The notes: a model not told the origin generated them from the letters alone. Positions 17,622-26,149 are shown, numbered from the stretch's first letter. The stretch: DNA of 64,000 nucleotides from JANDLT01 sp041743485 (GCA_041743485.1 JBGTMR010000184.1:4902-68901); one strand, 5' to 3'. A program made the numbers and translations.

Positions 17622-18488
17622 TCAGGAGGCTTCGGCGGCGAACTCTTCGATAGTCGTCTCTCCTCTGCGAGTCTCGGTCGCTGCGTTGTTCTCAAAAACT
17701 ATGTGACCGGAGTTAAAGCCGCGCATCATCTCGACGTAACTGTTCGCAGCTTCCGGCGAGAAGCCGAAGCCTTCGACCGTCCGCTGCCACTCGCTTTCAG
17801 GCACGGCGACGGCTCGCACATCGCGCTTCAACGCAGCAGCGAAAGCGGCTGCCGTATCGTCCGGCGAATAATCCGCCGCGCCGTAGAGTTCGATGATGCG
17901 CTTGCCCGTCCACTCTTCGGTTAACGCAACGGCGGCAGCGCGCCCGATGTCTTTCGCCGCCACCATCGGAATCTTCCGCTCAAGCGGCTGATAGAAGCTC
18001 GGCAAAATGCCTTTTTCGGCGGCGACTGATACCACGCCGTTCCAGTTGTCCATAAACGACGCGGCGCGCAAGAATGTTACGGGAATCGCTAGCTCGCCGA
18101 AGATGTTTTCTAGGATGTGCGTCGTCAGGATATTGCCCGTGCCAGATGCGTGTTGCGAACCGACGGATGAAAGCAAAACGGCTTTATGCACGCCGGAATT
18201 CCTTATCGCTTCTCCGTAATGCGCGCCGACTTCCTTAGCCACCGCGCACATATCGGTGGCGTTATAAGCGGGCGGATTCATCGCGTAAACGCCTGTCACG
18301 CCATTCAAAGCTGCGGTCATCGCACTCGCGTCCGTCAGGTCGGCAAAAGCAACGTCCGCGCCTTTCGCCCGCCAAGCGTCGGCGGCTTTATCCGAGCGCA
18401 GCACGACGCGCACCGGAAGGTGTTTCTCAAGCAAAGTGTCGGCAACCGCCGAACCGGTTTGTCCGGTTGCGCCAAAAACAACATACAT
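17622..18488 (-). CDS. NmrA-like NAD(P)H-binding oxidoreductase
   Basis: The 288-residue protein starts at 18488 with GAGGAG 8 bases upstream. The N-terminal MYVVFGATGQTGSAVADTLL is a standard atypical-SDR nucleotide loop, followed by LLSSVGSQHASGTGNI, FLRAASFMDNW and the AAKDIGRAAAVALTE segment of NmrA/QOR2-type quinone reductases. It is only distantly similar to the two NmrA proteins at 13569-15567. The C-terminal tail (NAATETRRGETTIEEFAAEAS) is charged. It is probably transcribed with the aldo/keto reductase upstream. Confidence 0.9.
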   Translation of the reverse strand: MYVVFGATGQTGSAVADTLLEKHLPVRVVLRSDKAADAWRAKGADVAFADLTDASAMTAALNGVTGVYAMNPPAYNATDMCAVAKEVGAHYGEAIRNSGVHKAVLLSSVGSQHASGTGNILTTHILENIFGELAIPVTFLRAASFMDNWNGVVSVAAEKGILPSFYQPLERKIPMVAAKDIGRAAAVALTEEWTGKRIIELYGAADYSPDDTAAAFAAALKRDVRAVAVPESEWQRTVEGFGFSPEAANSYVEMMRGFNSGHIVFENNAATETRRGETTIEEFAAEAS

Positions 18489-18560
18489 AAGTTTTTCTCC
18501 TCAATTATCCAGACTGATTTATTTACTCAAAGACACCAAATTTTGCAGCAAGCAAAATCT

Positions 18561-19604
18561 CTATGCGTCAATTGAATCGCGCATTCCGCCATAGACGACA
18601 TTACGGACGAACTCTTTGGCGAAAAAGCTGTTCGGAAAAATCGGCTCAATCGCACTCACATCGTTCAGACGCTTCAAATGTTCGTCCGGCAAATTCAAAT
18701 CCAAGCTCGCCAGATTGTCTTGCAGTTGGCTTAGTTTCCGCGAACCGATAATCGGAATCATAGGCTGGTCACGATAACGCAGCCACGCCAGCGCGACTTG
18801 CGAAGCCGACACGCCGAGTTCCTTCGCCACGCTCACGACTTCTTTCGCAATACGCTCGCTGCGGGTTTGATCCGCCATAAAGCCTTGCATCTCTGCGCTC
18901 GCGTAGCGTCCCTCTTTCGCCGCGTCGCTTCCTTTGTCGAGATATTTGCCCGACAAAGTTCCGCCCGCCAGCGGCGACCACGGCGTGACGGCTAAGCCTA
19001 AAGCCTTCGCCATCGGCAACAGTTCGTGTTCCGGCGTGCGCTCAATCAAGCTGTATTCGATTTGCAGACCAACGAACGGCGACCAGCCGCGCAAATCCGC
19101 CAGCATGTTCGCACGCGCGACCCACCACGCGGGCGCGTCGGAGATGCCGACGTACAAAACTTTCCCTTGCCTGACCAAATCATCAAACCCGCGCATCACT
19201 TCTTCAACGGGCGTGAGCGCGTCCCATGCGTGCATCCAATACAAATCAATGTAGTCGGTGTTGAGACGCTTCAAGCTCGCCTCGACCGACTGCATCATGG
19301 ATTTGCGATGATTGCCGCCCGCATTCGCGTCGCCAGTGCCGGGCATCGCGTTCGTGTATTTCGTCGCCAGTACGATGCGCTCGCGGTTCTCCCGCGTAAA
19401 TTCGCTAAGCAGTTTTTCGCTCGTGCCGTTGGTATAAATGTTCGCCGTGTCAATAAAATTCCCGCCCGCTTCCAAAAAAGCGTCGTAAATCGCACGGCTC
19501 TCGTCGCCGCTCGAGCCGAAGCCCCATTCTTCGCCGAAAGTCATCGTTCCCAGACAAAGCTCGGAAACGCGCAGTCCGCTGTTGCCCAAAAGTTTGTATC
19601 TCAT
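18561..19604 (-). CDS. Aldo/keto reductase
   Basis: The 347-residue protein, from the ATG at 19604 with AAGGAG upstream, has the AKR start MRYKLLGNSGLRVSELCLG. The catalytic tetrad is visible as Asp and Tyr in FIDTANIYTNG, Lys in VLATKYTN and His in LYWMHAWD. NADPH-binding residues occur in IIGSRKLSQLQDNL. It belongs to the large bacterial group that reduces aldehydes and ketones or oxidises sugars. It lies among SDR and NmrA genes on the same strand. Confidence 0.93.
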   Translation of the reverse strand: MRYKLLGNSGLRVSELCLGTMTFGEEWGFGSSGDESRAIYDAFLEAGGNFIDTANIYTNGTSEKLLSEFTRENRERIVLATKYTNAMPGTGDANAGGNHRKSMMQSVEASLKRLNTDYIDLYWMHAWDALTPVEEVMRGFDDLVRQGKVLYVGISDAPAWWVARANMLADLRGWSPFVGLQIEYSLIERTPEHELLPMAKALGLAVTPWSPLAGGTLSGKYLDKGSDAAKEGRYASAEMQGFMADQTRSERIAKEVVSVAKELGVSASQVALAWLRYRDQPMIPIIGSRKLSQLQDNLASLDLNLPDEHLKRLNDVSAIEPIFPNSFFAKEFVRNVVYGGMRDSIDA

Positions 19605-19754
19605 CTTTGCTCCTTGTAAATTCGATAAGAACCGTTCTCAATACCCTTAGTAATTTCGCTTTCAGATTTCGACCGCCAGCCGCCTTTTTCCAGCTCAAAG
19701 CTTTCCAATGAGATTGTTATTAGCGGTTTTCGATGAAAGTGAATTTGAAAATAA

Positions 19755-20501
19755 CTACCAAGGCAGTTCATCGCCAAGATGAATAAATTTGCCGGTATAG
19801 CCGTCAGAAGGAAGCGTCGCCAAATCAACCGAAGTTCTCGCGCCTTCTTCGACCGGAATGTCGCCGGATGAGTTCATATCTGTGACGACCGAACCCGGAT
19901 GTGCCGCGTTGACTTTGATGTTTGTGTCTTTCAGTTCGTGGGCGAGGTGAACTGCGTAACCGTTGAGCGCGGTTTTCGAGATGTCGTAAGCCGGAAGTTT
20001 GAAATTGTAAATCGGCGAATTCGGATCGCTATGTAGATTTAGCGAACCCAACCCGCTTGATAAAAAGACGATTCTGCCAGCGTCCGATTTTTTTATTAAT
20101 GGAACAAATTCCTGCGTGACGGCAATCGTGTTGAAAAAATTCGTGTCGAAGGTTTTTCGGAAAACATCCGGCGTTGTTTTGCTTGCTTGGACATGCGCGC
20201 CGTTTTCGCTTTCGTCAATGAGAATACCGGCATTGTTAATTAAAATATCGAGTTTGCCGTAGTTCGCTTCAACGTATGCTGCCGCCGAGGCGTGCGTATG
20301 CGCGTCGTCAACGTCGAGCAAAACGAATTCCGCGTCGAAGCCTTCAGCCTTCAATTTGGCTTCGGCTTCCCTGCCGTTTTCTGCGGTTCTCGCACCGACT
20401 AAAACCTTGATGCCCTGCTGTCCAAGTTGCCGCGCCGTTTCAAAACCGATGCCGCGATTGGCTCCGGTAATTAATGCAATTTTTTTATTTTGTTCGCTCA
20501 T
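19755..20501 (-). CDS. SDR-family oxidoreductase, carbonyl-reductase-like
   Basis: The 248-residue classical SDR has TGANRGIGFETARQL, NNAG and the Tyr-Lys pair in YDISK, with an extra loop (SENGAHVQASKT) after NNAGIL. Its C-terminus (GYTGKFIHLGDELPW) and overall pattern match the SDR at 2773-3507, so the two are paralogues. NADPH-dependent carbonyl reduction is likely. The 150 bp between this gene and the aldo/keto reductase reads partly like coding sequence on the same strand (ISLESFELEKGGWRSKSES) but has no identifiable start. Confidence 0.92.
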   Translation of the reverse strand: MSEQNKKIALITGANRGIGFETARQLGQQGIKVLVGARTAENGREAEAKLKAEGFDAEFVLLDVDDAHTHASAAAYVEANYGKLDILINNAGILIDESENGAHVQASKTTPDVFRKTFDTNFFNTIAVTQEFVPLIKKSDAGRIVFLSSGLGSLNLHSDPNSPIYNFKLPAYDISKTALNGYAVHLAHELKDTNIKVNAAHPGSVVTDMNSSGDIPVEEGARTSVDLATLPSDGYTGKFIHLGDELPW

Positions 20502-20547
20502 TGTTTTTCCTCTTTTTATGTTTTATGTAAATTTATTGATTTCTTTA

Positions 20548-21393
20548 TCAAGCGGTTGCGGCAACATCAAAATTTGCGTTGATCGCTCGCGTCCGCCAGA
20601 TTGCAATCTCTTGTTTGACTTGTTCGAGCTTGGCTTCGATTGCCTCAAACGCAAATAATCCTAACGGCAGGCGAAACGGCGGATTCTCCGATTCGACCGC
20701 TTCGACGATGATCTTCGCGGCTTTCGCCGGATCGCCCGCTATGCTGTCAAATTCTCGCATCGTTTCGGGAAGCTGCGTGGTCGAAGGATACGCCTCCGGC
20801 AGCAGATTTTCGGCGATAACTCCGCGTTCGCCGAAGCCGGTGTGAAAAGGTCCCGGCTCGACAAGCGTCGTTTTGATTCCGTGCGTGGCGACTTCCGCCG
20901 CCAACGCTTCGGACACGCCTTCGAGCGCGAATTTCGTTGCCGAATAAATACCTAAGGACGGATACGCCGAGAAGCCGACCAGCGAACCGATATTGACGAT
21001 ATGACCGCTTTTTTGCTCGCGCAAAATCGGCAGAACTTCGCGCGTAACATTCAAAACGCCGAACACGTTCGTGTCGAACTGCTGCCTGATTTGCCCGTCG
21101 CTCGCTTCTTCAATCGCGCCGGCTAAAACGTAACCCGCATTGTTGACAAGCACGTCAATGCGCCCGAATTCCCTGACGGCTTCCCGAACCGAATTTTTCG
21201 CGTCCTCCGTATTCGTCACGTCGAGTTTGATCGCCCGCGCCGTGTCGGGATATTTTTCAATCAAATCCCGCAAAACTTCCGGCTTCCGCGCCGTCGCCAC
21301 CACGCGGTCGCCCTTCGCCAAAACTTCTTCCGCCAGAGCGCGTCCGAAACCGCTCGACGTTCCTGTGATAAACCAAACTTTTTTCTCGCTCAT
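20548..21393 (-). CDS. SDR-family oxidoreductase
   Basis: The protein has 281 residues from the ATG at 21393, which follows GAGGAG by 5 bases. The motifs TGTSSGFGRALAEEVL, NNAGYVLAG, the catalytic Ser in NIGSLVGFSA and YSATKFALEG are those of the 'oxidoreductase, short-chain' group of about 280 residues. The tail ends in an amphipathic helix. It is the gene directly downstream of the Rrf2 regulator gene, with an inverted repeat at 21431-21453 in between, so Rrf2 control is likely. Confidence 0.92.
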   Translation of the reverse strand: MSEKKVWFITGTSSGFGRALAEEVLAKGDRVVATARKPEVLRDLIEKYPDTARAIKLDVTNTEDAKNSVREAVREFGRIDVLVNNAGYVLAGAIEEASDGQIRQQFDTNVFGVLNVTREVLPILREQKSGHIVNIGSLVGFSAYPSLGIYSATKFALEGVSEALAAEVATHGIKTTLVEPGPFHTGFGERGVIAENLLPEAYPSTTQLPETMREFDSIAGDPAKAAKIIVEAVESENPPFRLPLGLFAFEAIEAKLEQVKQEIAIWRTRAINANFDVAATA

Positions 21394-21430
21394 ATTTTCT
21401 CCTCTCACTTTCTACTTCGTATGTTTCCAA

Positions 21431-21453
21431 ATTGTTACCACAATAGTAACAAT
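21431..21453. promoter_or_regulatory. Inverted repeat between the Rrf2 gene and the SDR gene
   Basis: ATTGTTAC and GTAACAAT form a perfect 8-bp inverted repeat around a 7-bp spacer, in the 74-bp gap upstream of the SDR start at 21393. It is a candidate operator for the neighbouring Rrf2 protein. Confidence 0.45.
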
Positions 21454-21467
21454 TACATCCAAAAAAA

Positions 21468-21887
21468 TTAGTTGCGTCTAATATCCGCGACCACTTCCGC
21501 CAGACTCGTTTCTCCTAAACTGCCCTCAAACGAATTCTGCGCTCTCGTTAAAACTTTATTCATTACCAATCCGATATTGCAGCTGACGCGGCAACTGCCC
21601 TGCACCGGATAATCGTGAATCGCAAAAGTCTGCGGCGCGTCAACTGCCTTGTAAATTTCGAGCAATGAAATGTCTTTCGGTTTTTTCGCCAGCAGACACG
21701 AGCCTGATTTTCCGGTCGTCGTGCTGACGAGACCCGCTTTGGACAACTTCGCCAGAATTCTTCTCACAAAACTCGGACTCGTATTAATACTCGCTGCCAG
21801 TTCGCCCGATGTCGCTTGTCGCCCGCCGCCGTAGCCGAGCGCAATCATCAAATGAACCGCGATTGAGAATTGCGTGCTAGTCGCCAT
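21468..21887 (-). CDS. Rrf2-family transcriptional regulator
   Basis: The protein has 139 residues from the ATG at 21887. The winged-helix pattern TSGELAASINTSPSFVRRIL with the wing at GLVSTTTGKSGS is typical of Rrf2. The sensing region has two close cysteines (GSCRVSC) plus one in SGSCLLAKK; the three-Cys cluster spacing of IscR is not complete, so it may sense thiol-reactive compounds rather than hold a standard Fe-S cluster. The longer frame from 21923 is excluded because it would run through the promoter at 21895-21923. The regulator heads the SDR/aldo-keto operon and probably represses it. Confidence 0.9.
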   Translation of the reverse strand: MATSTQFSIAVHLMIALGYGGGRQATSGELAASINTSPSFVRRILAKLSKAGLVSTTTGKSGSCLLAKKPKDISLLEIYKAVDAPQTFAIHDYPVQGSCRVSCNIGLVMNKVLTRAQNSFEGSLGETSLAEVVADIRRN

Positions 21888-21894
21888 AACAGTT

Positions 21895-21923
21895 ACTGTA
21901 TTAGATACAGTTCGGATTGTCAA
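21895..21923 (-). promoter_or_regulatory. Promoter with overlapping palindromic operator for the Rrf2 gene
   Basis: On the minus strand TTGACA (21923-21918) and TACAGT (21900-21895) are 17 bp apart. The perfect palindrome ACTGTATTAGATACAGT (21895-21911) covers the -10 box, so a bound repressor would block the polymerase. Predicted transcription starts within a base or two of the ATG at 21887, so the mRNA would be leaderless. Confidence 0.65.
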
Positions 21924-22264
21924 AGGGAGTTTTTAGAATTGTGATAAAAGAACCTCTCAGCACAGCCCTCCGGCAGACGAACGTCGTTGTTGCAGAGTAC
22001 GAGCAGTTGCCCGGTCGCCAATCTCATCCCGGCGTTATTCGCCGCCGCGATGCATGTGTTCTGGTGCGACTCGAAAAGCATTACGTCCGGCTGGTTTCTC
22101 AACCATCTGACAGTCGCGGCGTCGCTTGGGTTATCAACGACGATAATCTCTTGCAGCACATAAGCGTTCAGCCGCGCGCTTTCGAGCCATCGTTCTGTCC
22201 GCTCAAGTCCATTATGATTGAGAGCGATAAGACTAATTACCGGATTCTGCTTCATTTGCATCAC
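21920..22264 (-). pseudogene. N-terminal fragment of a family 2 glycosyltransferase
   Basis: The first about 100 residues are a clear GT-A fold start: ISLIALNHNGLERTERWLES, IIVVDNPSDAATVRWLR and the metal-binding-region approach LVLCNNDVRLPEG. The family normally continues for at least another 150 residues, but here the frame ends in unrelated sequence (ERFFYHNSKNSL) that overlaps the Rrf2 promoter. The start lies inside the 3' end of the integrase gene. It looks like a recombination scar. Confidence 0.75.
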
Positions 22265-23357
22265 CGCTGACAGTGGCTGCTTTTCTCTTCATATCATTGC
22301 CCTTCAGTCCGGCAGAGTCGCCTGTGCTGTTTAGCCGTGCTGTGATCTGCCCACTGTGCTTGTCGCGTTTGACGGCGATGCGTTGCACATACACGCGGGT
22401 CGTCGCGGCGTTACGATGTCTGAGCGCGTCCTGCGTATCCGTAATCGAGCCGGTCTCCTCGGCGACGATGCGCGCATAGCTATGACGAGTCTGGTGAAGA
22501 TGAACGTGCCCGACGCCCGCGTCACGAGCATACCGCTTCAGGTTCTTGACGAAGGCGTGCGATGTGAGCGGTGCTCCCGGAACTCCCGCACGGTCGTGGC
22601 GCGTCCACAGCGGAGCATCGGTCTTGAGCACGCTCATCCGGTGACAGGACGCAAGGTAATCTGTGATCGCTTCTCTCAAGATCGGATCGCGCACTTCCCT
22701 GCCGACGTAATCACCGCCTTTCACCTTTCCCGTTAGCGTCAGGAAGTCATAATCCATCTTGATGTTTCTGCCGCGCAAAGATATGACCTCTTGGCGGCGC
22801 ATCCCCGTCACAAGGTAAAAGAGCAGCAAGGCGTAGTCACGCTTTCCCACGACATCACCCGTTGCTGCCTTCGCTCGCACGACCTCAACAATGGTCTGGA
22901 GTTCCTCGTCTGTCCACCCCTTAACGCTCTCCGTTTGGTAAGCCTTCGGTGCTTTCGGCAGGGCGAGTCTAGCCGGATTGCTCGCAATGATCTCTCGGAG
23001 GGCGGGTTCGCGCATCGCCCACTGAAAGAACGACGAGAGGAAGCAGACGCGCGAGTAGATCGTCGAGGGGCTGAGTTCCTGCTTTTCCAGTTCCTTGCGC
23101 CACTCTTGAACATGCGACGGCTTCACCTCAGCCGGATGCTTGCCCGTGAAGTGGAAGAATGCTTCGACCACCCTCTGCTTATACCGCAGCAACTGTTCAC
23201 GCTGTTCTGTAGAAGCGGCGGTAACAGCGTCAGACCAGAGCCGCAACGAGTTACGGAGCGCCGCTTGATATTCTCCGGCAGCAGGTACGAGGGCAGTTTG
23301 GGTGACTTCCGACTTCATTTTTCCATTAGGGTTGTATTGCGGCAACCGTTTCCCCAA
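22233..23357 (-). CDS. Tyrosine recombinase/integrase (XerC/D-like)
   Basis: The protein has 374 residues from a TTG at 23357 that follows the Fic stop by a few bases; an ATG at 23318 would give 361 residues. The N-terminal SAM-like core-binding domain is about residues 40-150. The catalytic residues can be followed: Arg in TGMRRQEVISLR, Lys in LTGKVKGGD, HxxR in HLHQTRHSYAR, His in ALRHRNA and Tyr in TTRVYVQR. It could be the integrase of a small element or a replicon dimer-resolution enzyme. It lies next to a Fic gene and a truncated glycosyltransferase, which suggests past integration here. Confidence 0.9.
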   Translation of the reverse strand: MGKRLPQYNPNGKMKSEVTQTALVPAAGEYQAALRNSLRLWSDAVTAASTEQREQLLRYKQRVVEAFFHFTGKHPAEVKPSHVQEWRKELEKQELSPSTIYSRVCFLSSFFQWAMREPALREIIASNPARLALPKAPKAYQTESVKGWTDEELQTIVEVVRAKAATGDVVGKRDYALLLFYLVTGMRRQEVISLRGRNIKMDYDFLTLTGKVKGGDYVGREVRDPILREAITDYLASCHRMSVLKTDAPLWTRHDRAGVPGAPLTSHAFVKNLKRYARDAGVGHVHLHQTRHSYARIVAEETGSITDTQDALRHRNAATTRVYVQRIAVKRDKHSGQITARLNSTGDSAGLKGNDMKRKAATVSGDANEAESGN

Positions 23358-23360
23358 TTG

Positions 23361-24536
23361 TCATCCAGTAGTCTGCTCATCTTGGGTCTCCTTCTCGAAC
23401 AAATCTACATACCTCTGATAAACGAACCGCCGATTTCGCCGGTAGCCCGTCATCTCGGTGAGCACTCCGATTTCGACCAATCGTGCGACAAGGTTATTGG
23501 CAGTCGCGTACCTGACATCGAGCGCTGTCGCCAAAAGCTGCGGTGTCGTGATCGGCTGGACGAACAGGTGATCGAGCGAGCGCAACAGATTGCCGCTCGC
23601 CTTCCCTTCACCGATCAGGCGCGCACGATCTTCTTCACGCAAAGTGAGGATCCGCCGCGTTGTGTTCGTTGACTCGTCGGCGGACGAGCGGACGCCCTCC
23701 AAGAAGAACCTGACCCATGCTTCCCATTCTCCCTTCTCGCGCACCGTTTGCAGCCGATCGTAATACTCGGTCTGGTTTCTCTTCAGATAGAGGCTGAGGT
23801 AGAGCAGCGGGCGCGCCAGCACGCCGCGCTCATAAAGGAGCAGTGTGATGAGGAGCCGCCCGACCCTCCCGTTGCCATCGAGGAACGGATGGATCGTCTC
23901 GAACTGCGCGTGTGCGAGAGCCGCCGTGATCAAGACCGGCTCTGACCTCTCGTGCAAGAAACTTTCCCACTCGCCGAGAACCCTCGCCAACTGGTGTGGG
24001 GGCGGTGGAACGAAGCGCGCCGTGCGGAGCGTGCAGCCTCGTGGTCCGATCCAGTTCTGCGAGCGGCGGAACTCGCCCGGCGCGCTCTCTTCGCCGCGCA
24101 CGCCCCGCATCAACTCGCCGTGTATCTCTCGAATCAGCCGCAGGCTCAGCGGCAGGTCGGCAAGCCGCCGCAGTCCGTAGTTCATCGCCCGCACGTAATT
24201 GACTACTTCGGCAACATCAAGCGGTCGCTCTGTTTCGCCTCCGTCGCCGCCCGCCTCGAACTGAAGAACGTCGGTCAGGGACGCCTGCGTGCCCTCAATC
24301 TGAGAGCTTAAGACCGCCTCGCGTCGGACGTACATTGCCACGAAGAGGTCGGCATTCGGAAGCATCATCGTCGCACCATCGAGGCGACCCAAGGCAAGGT
24401 CTGCCGCAGAGAGCAAACGTGTCAGAGCGGCGTCTGTTTCGAGAGGCGGACGCGGCGGCAGTGGCTCCGGTATAAAAGCCGCGTAATCCGCCGTTTGGCG
24501 AACGTAGTGACCGGCGCGATGCGGGTTCATAGTCAT
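23361..24536 (-). CDS. Fic-domain protein (AMPylase-type) with N-terminal inhibitory helix
   Basis: The 391-residue protein has the active-site motif HPFLDGNGRVGR at residues 216-227, a complete Fic signature for transfer of AMP or another nucleotide onto a target hydroxyl. An auto-inhibitory motif of the (S/T)xxxE(G/N) type, SSQIEG, sits at residues 77-82, which makes it a class II Fic. The C-terminal third contains a winged-helix-like region (TTPQLLATALDVRYATANNL). It is directly upstream of the integrase gene (3-bp gap). The target is unknown; a toxin-like role is possible. Confidence 0.93.
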   Translation of the reverse strand: MTMNPHRAGHYVRQTADYAAFIPEPLPPRPPLETDAALTRLLSAADLALGRLDGATMMLPNADLFVAMYVRREAVLSSQIEGTQASLTDVLQFEAGGDGGETERPLDVAEVVNYVRAMNYGLRRLADLPLSLRLIREIHGELMRGVRGEESAPGEFRRSQNWIGPRGCTLRTARFVPPPPHQLARVLGEWESFLHERSEPVLITAALAHAQFETIHPFLDGNGRVGRLLITLLLYERGVLARPLLYLSLYLKRNQTEYYDRLQTVREKGEWEAWVRFFLEGVRSSADESTNTTRRILTLREEDRARLIGEGKASGNLLRSLDHLFVQPITTPQLLATALDVRYATANNLVARLVEIGVLTEMTGYRRNRRFVYQRYVDLFEKETQDEQTTG

Positions 24537-24726
24537 CGATGATTTAATAAAAGCGTCTTGTTAGATGTTATATTAAACTAATGAGCCAGATAATTGAATA
24601 TGGAACTCAAGAAAATTAGCTCTCTTAGGTTACATAAATCGCATCTTTGTGTGACCTGCTGTGAGAATACGAGATTTTATATTGATACTATGTGTACTAA
24701 CCGATTTGTGTATGTTGCTTATGCTG

Positions 24727-24936
24727 TTAATTGCGATGCCTTGTCGCCAGCACATTATTGACTACATTCCGCATTTCGTTGCTGTCCGATGTCAAATATA
24801 TTAATCCGTGTTCGTCCAGTTGCTCAAAAACTCGCTTCGACTCCACCTCTCTAAATCTGATGATGTAAATTGAACATTCATAATGCGCGTTCTCGCTTAT
24901 GCATTCGAGTTCGGGCAACAAATTGAGAGATTGCAA
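24727..24936 (-). CDS. Possible small protein, unrecognised
   Basis: A 69-codon frame starts with TTG and shows mixed hydrophobic and charged composition (YECSIYIIRFREVESKRVFE) that looks more protein-like than chance frames nearby. The ribosome site is poor and no family is recognised. Confidence 0.25.
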   Translation of the reverse strand: MQSLNLLPELECISENAHYECSIYIIRFREVESKRVFEQLDEHGLIYLTSDSNEMRNVVNNVLATRHRN

Positions 24937-25039
24937 CCTTAACTCAACTATATTGAAAGTCGGTTCACTTGATCAGCGCACCTTATGATTTTGTTTTGTA
25001 AGTTGATCCTAAAGGTGGAAGTCCCATACCACCAGAACG

Positions 25040-25096
25040 GGACTACTACCGGAGAGGGGGTAGCGTGGGGGTAGTCCTAGACCAGTACCATACTGG
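25040..25096. promoter_or_regulatory. Nested inverted repeats upstream of parA, candidate operator or partition site
   Basis: GGACTAC (25040-25046) pairs with GTAGTCC (25071-25077) around a G-rich spacer. It is followed directly by the palindrome CCAGTA-CCA-TACTGG (25082-25096). The group lies about 200 bp upstream of parA and is not followed by a T-run. Confidence 0.4.
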
Positions 25097-25178
25097 CTTT
25101 AATTTATGATTTTATTGCGTTTATGCCCTTTTATACTTCTGCGTTGAACTATATTCTTAAAGTATTGCAACAAAACCC

Positions 25179-25208
25179 TTGACAGTGTTGGAGTTGTACG
25201 AATAACCT
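25179..25208 (+). promoter_or_regulatory. Probable parA promoter
   Basis: TTGACA at 25179-25184 is a consensus -35 box. TAACCT at 25203-25208, 18 bp on, is a fair -10 box. The leader to the parA start would be about 85 bases. Confidence 0.5.
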
Positions 25209-25297
25209 ATGACCGTTTACTTACGGTAGTTGTGTCTGCGATTTCCTTATCGCCCTTAATACAATGTGGCTTTCGATGTACTCATTTATGATTTACC

Positions 25298-26149
25298 GTG
25301 ATGCGTATGACTAGAAGAATTCAAGTTCAGAATTTCAAGGGGGGCGTGGGCAAAACGACAACGGCGTTGCATCTAGCGCATGGGTTGAGTTTGCGTGGCA
25401 AGCGCGTCCTGCTCATAGACCTCGATCATCAAGCTAATGCGACGAAAGGACTGGGAATCGTCGTTAAGGACGGACAGCCCGTTTTCTACCACCTGATGGT
25501 CAAAGACATGTCGTACAAAGAAGTGGTCATAGAAGCTCGTCCCAATCTGTTCGTCATTCCTTCAAATGAATTAACGGCACTAGCGGAAAGTCACATCGCG
25601 GCTGAGATGGGGAGGGAAATGTATCTCTTCAACAAACTTGGCGATGTGACTGAGTTCGATTATATGGTTGTTGATTGTGCGCCAGCCTTGAGCGTCCTCC
25701 ACAACAATGCCCTTTTGTTTTCTGAGGAGATGATAATCCCGGTTAGCATGGAACGATGGGCGGTCGATGGCGGGCTGGACATCCTAAAGTCAGCGGATCG
25801 AATGGGTCGGGTTTATCGGCGTCAACCAGTTATCTGCGGTGTGTTGCCGTGGAAGGTTGACTTGCGGACGAACATGACTCACACGGTCGTCCAAATTCTT
25901 GGACAGGCATACGGTTCACGCCTTCTGCCGCAGATCAGAAGCGACGAAAAGTTCAAAGCGGCGGCGGCAGAAGGAAAGACGATATTCGAGTTCGACGCCC
26001 GCAGCAAAGGAGCGCAAGACTACGGACTCGTGACTGACGCGGTTTTGGCTCAAGAGGTAGATAACCAGAAGGCTCGCAGAACAGAAAATGGTTCATCGGA
26101 AAAGGAAGCAGAGCATGGGATCGCAGAAAGAATCTTCGCGTCCGCGTAA
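25298..26149 (+). CDS. parA: ParA-family partition ATPase (first module)
   Basis: The 283-residue protein has the deviant Walker A box KGGVGKTTTALHLAHGLS, Walker A' in LLIDLDHQANATKGLG and Walker B in YMVVDCAPALSVL. It lacks an N-terminal helix-turn-helix domain, which makes it type Ib-like, so autoregulation would fall to its partner. Several starts (GTG 25298, ATG 25301, ATG 25307) are possible and none has a strong ribosome site. The partner gene begins inside its 3' end, and the iteron array and rep gene follow on the same strand. It positions plasmid copies before cell division. Confidence 0.92.
   Translation: MMRMTRRIQVQNFKGGVGKTTTALHLAHGLSLRGKRVLLIDLDHQANATKGLGIVVKDGQPVFYHLMVKDMSYKEVVIEARPNLFVIPSNELTALAESHIAAEMGREMYLFNKLGDVTEFDYMVVDCAPALSVLHNNALLFSEEMIIPVSMERWAVDGGLDILKSADRMGRVYRRQPVICGVLPWKVDLRTNMTHTVVQILGQAYGSRLLPQIRSDEKFKAAAAEGKTIFEFDARSKGAQDYGLVTDAVLAQEVDNQKARRTENGSSEKEAEHGIAERIFASA

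Larger units (their letters stand above)
24537..25297. other. AT-rich intergenic region before the first parA
   Basis: This 760-bp stretch is clearly more AT-rich than its surroundings. It contains a weak 69-codon minus-strand frame with a TTG start (24727-24936), palindromes at 25040-25096, a promoter at 25179-25208, and the word TTATGATTTT or TTATGATTTA at 24983, 25104 and 25286. Apart from these I see nothing. Such a region upstream of parA is a natural place for partition or copy-control sites. Confidence 0.5.

Noticed and set aside
19601..19828. 75-codon minus-strand frame after the SDR gene
   Set aside because: It overlaps the SDR 3' end and lacks a start and ribosome site in the unique part; only a possible remnant.
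22791..23672. Plus-strand open frame of 293 codons opposite the integrase and Fic genes
   Set aside because: It crosses two genuine minus-strand genes and shows no domain; antisense shadow.
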